34,204 bases of DNA from Bacteroidales bacterium (GTDB lineage Bacteria; Bacteroidota; Bacteroidia; Bacteroidales; UBA7960): positions 1 to 34,204 of the forward strand of contig PWLF01000100.1 in NCBI GenBank assembly GCA_003559475.1, in the 5' to 3' direction. This document shows, piece by piece, positions 34,041 to 34,204 of this stretch (position 1 is its first letter; every line of letters starts with the position of its first letter). The notes below the pieces were generated by a model, which ran no database searches, was not told where the DNA came from, and was given only the letters and a program-made list of their open reading frames with translations. Position numbers and translations under genes: made by a program.

Positions 34041-34204
34041 ATGAAAATAAAAATCTCTTATAAAAGAAAAATTTTCTTATATTTCTTTATAGTTTTTATT
34101 GTTTTTACAGGCATAATAGCTTCCTTTCAATACAATAGAGAAAGGCAAAATAAAGTAAAAGAACTTGAAACACTTTTGAATAGCTACTCAAGCTTTGTAA
34201 ACAG
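34041..34204 (+). CDS. phoR: Sensor histidine kinase, N-terminal part (PhoR-like), cut by the window end
   Basis: A 54-codon open frame runs off the window. It opens MKIKISYKRKIFLYFF, has one membrane helix (about residues 10-28) and continues into a charged, coiled-coil-like periplasmic stretch (NRERQNKVKELETLL). This is how Bacteroidota kinases paired with OmpR-type regulators usually begin. It lies 140 bp after phoB; that gap has no clear terminator. The kinase domains are outside the window, so the call rests on topology and context. Confidence 0.65.
   Translation, partial: MKIKISYKRKIFLYFFIVFIVFTGIIASFQYNRERQNKVKELETLLNSYSSFVN

Overview
This window comes from an AT-rich member of the Bacteroidota, probably a Bacteroidales or Marinilabiliales-like marine or anaerobic lineage. 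The evidence for this is a type IX secretion (T9SS) type A sorting domain on an S8 protease, promoters of the TTG-N19-TAnnTTTG type, a DUF5606 protein, BspA-like and FISUMP surface proteins, and the gene order zapA - structured RNA - rny. I see no phage, plasmid, IS element or CRISPR array. Genus-level placement cannot be read from the sequence alone.

Layout. (1) 56-7906, minus strand: an M3 metallopeptidase lipoprotein and two large tandem paralogous BspA/DUF285 repeat proteins. Each paralog carries what looks like a T9SS sorting domain near its N-terminus instead of its C-terminus. (2) 7938-10867: initiator tRNA-fMet with its terminator on the minus strand, diverging from era, der and an Hsp15-type S4 protein. 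(3) 10872-14544: recN and acylphosphatase (minus), then a DUF5606 protein and pyrD (plus). A short repeat-rich spacer follows. (4) 14824-18583: a retropepsin/PDZ protein converging on superoxide dismutase, then a T9SS-exported subtilase. (5) 18661-21073, minus strand: small coiled-coil protein, zapA, a ~200-nt structured RNA that is probably 6S RNA, and RNase Y. (6) 21204-25482: two FISUMP-domain proteins, a short-chain dehydrogenase, a membrane metallophosphoesterase and a decayed third FISUMP fragment. (7) 25488-34204, plus strand: a phosphate-acquisition island made of a phosphate-selective porin, two PstS proteins, pstC, pstA, pstB, phoU, a 38-residue membrane peptide, a PhoB-type regulator and the start of a PhoR-type kinase that runs off the window.

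How the genes work together. In the phosphate island, phosphate crosses the outer membrane through the porin and is captured by a soluble PstS and a lipoprotein PstS. It is then imported by PstCAB, while PhoU and the two-component pair sense supply. Two promoters, before the porin and before pstS2, carry four tandem half-sites of the form TGTAACA/TGAAAT/TGTAAT at exactly 11-bp spacing. Each array ends the same distance from an identical -7 box, which strongly suggests a Bacteroidota PHO box. A ~130-nt nested hairpin ending in a T-run lies between the two pstS genes and may be a small RNA or an elaborate terminator.

Most promising for follow-up: the N-terminal sorting-like domains, the 11-bp PHO-box arrays, the structured element between the pstS genes, the zapA-6S-rny locus, the FISUMP remnant and the small membrane ORF.
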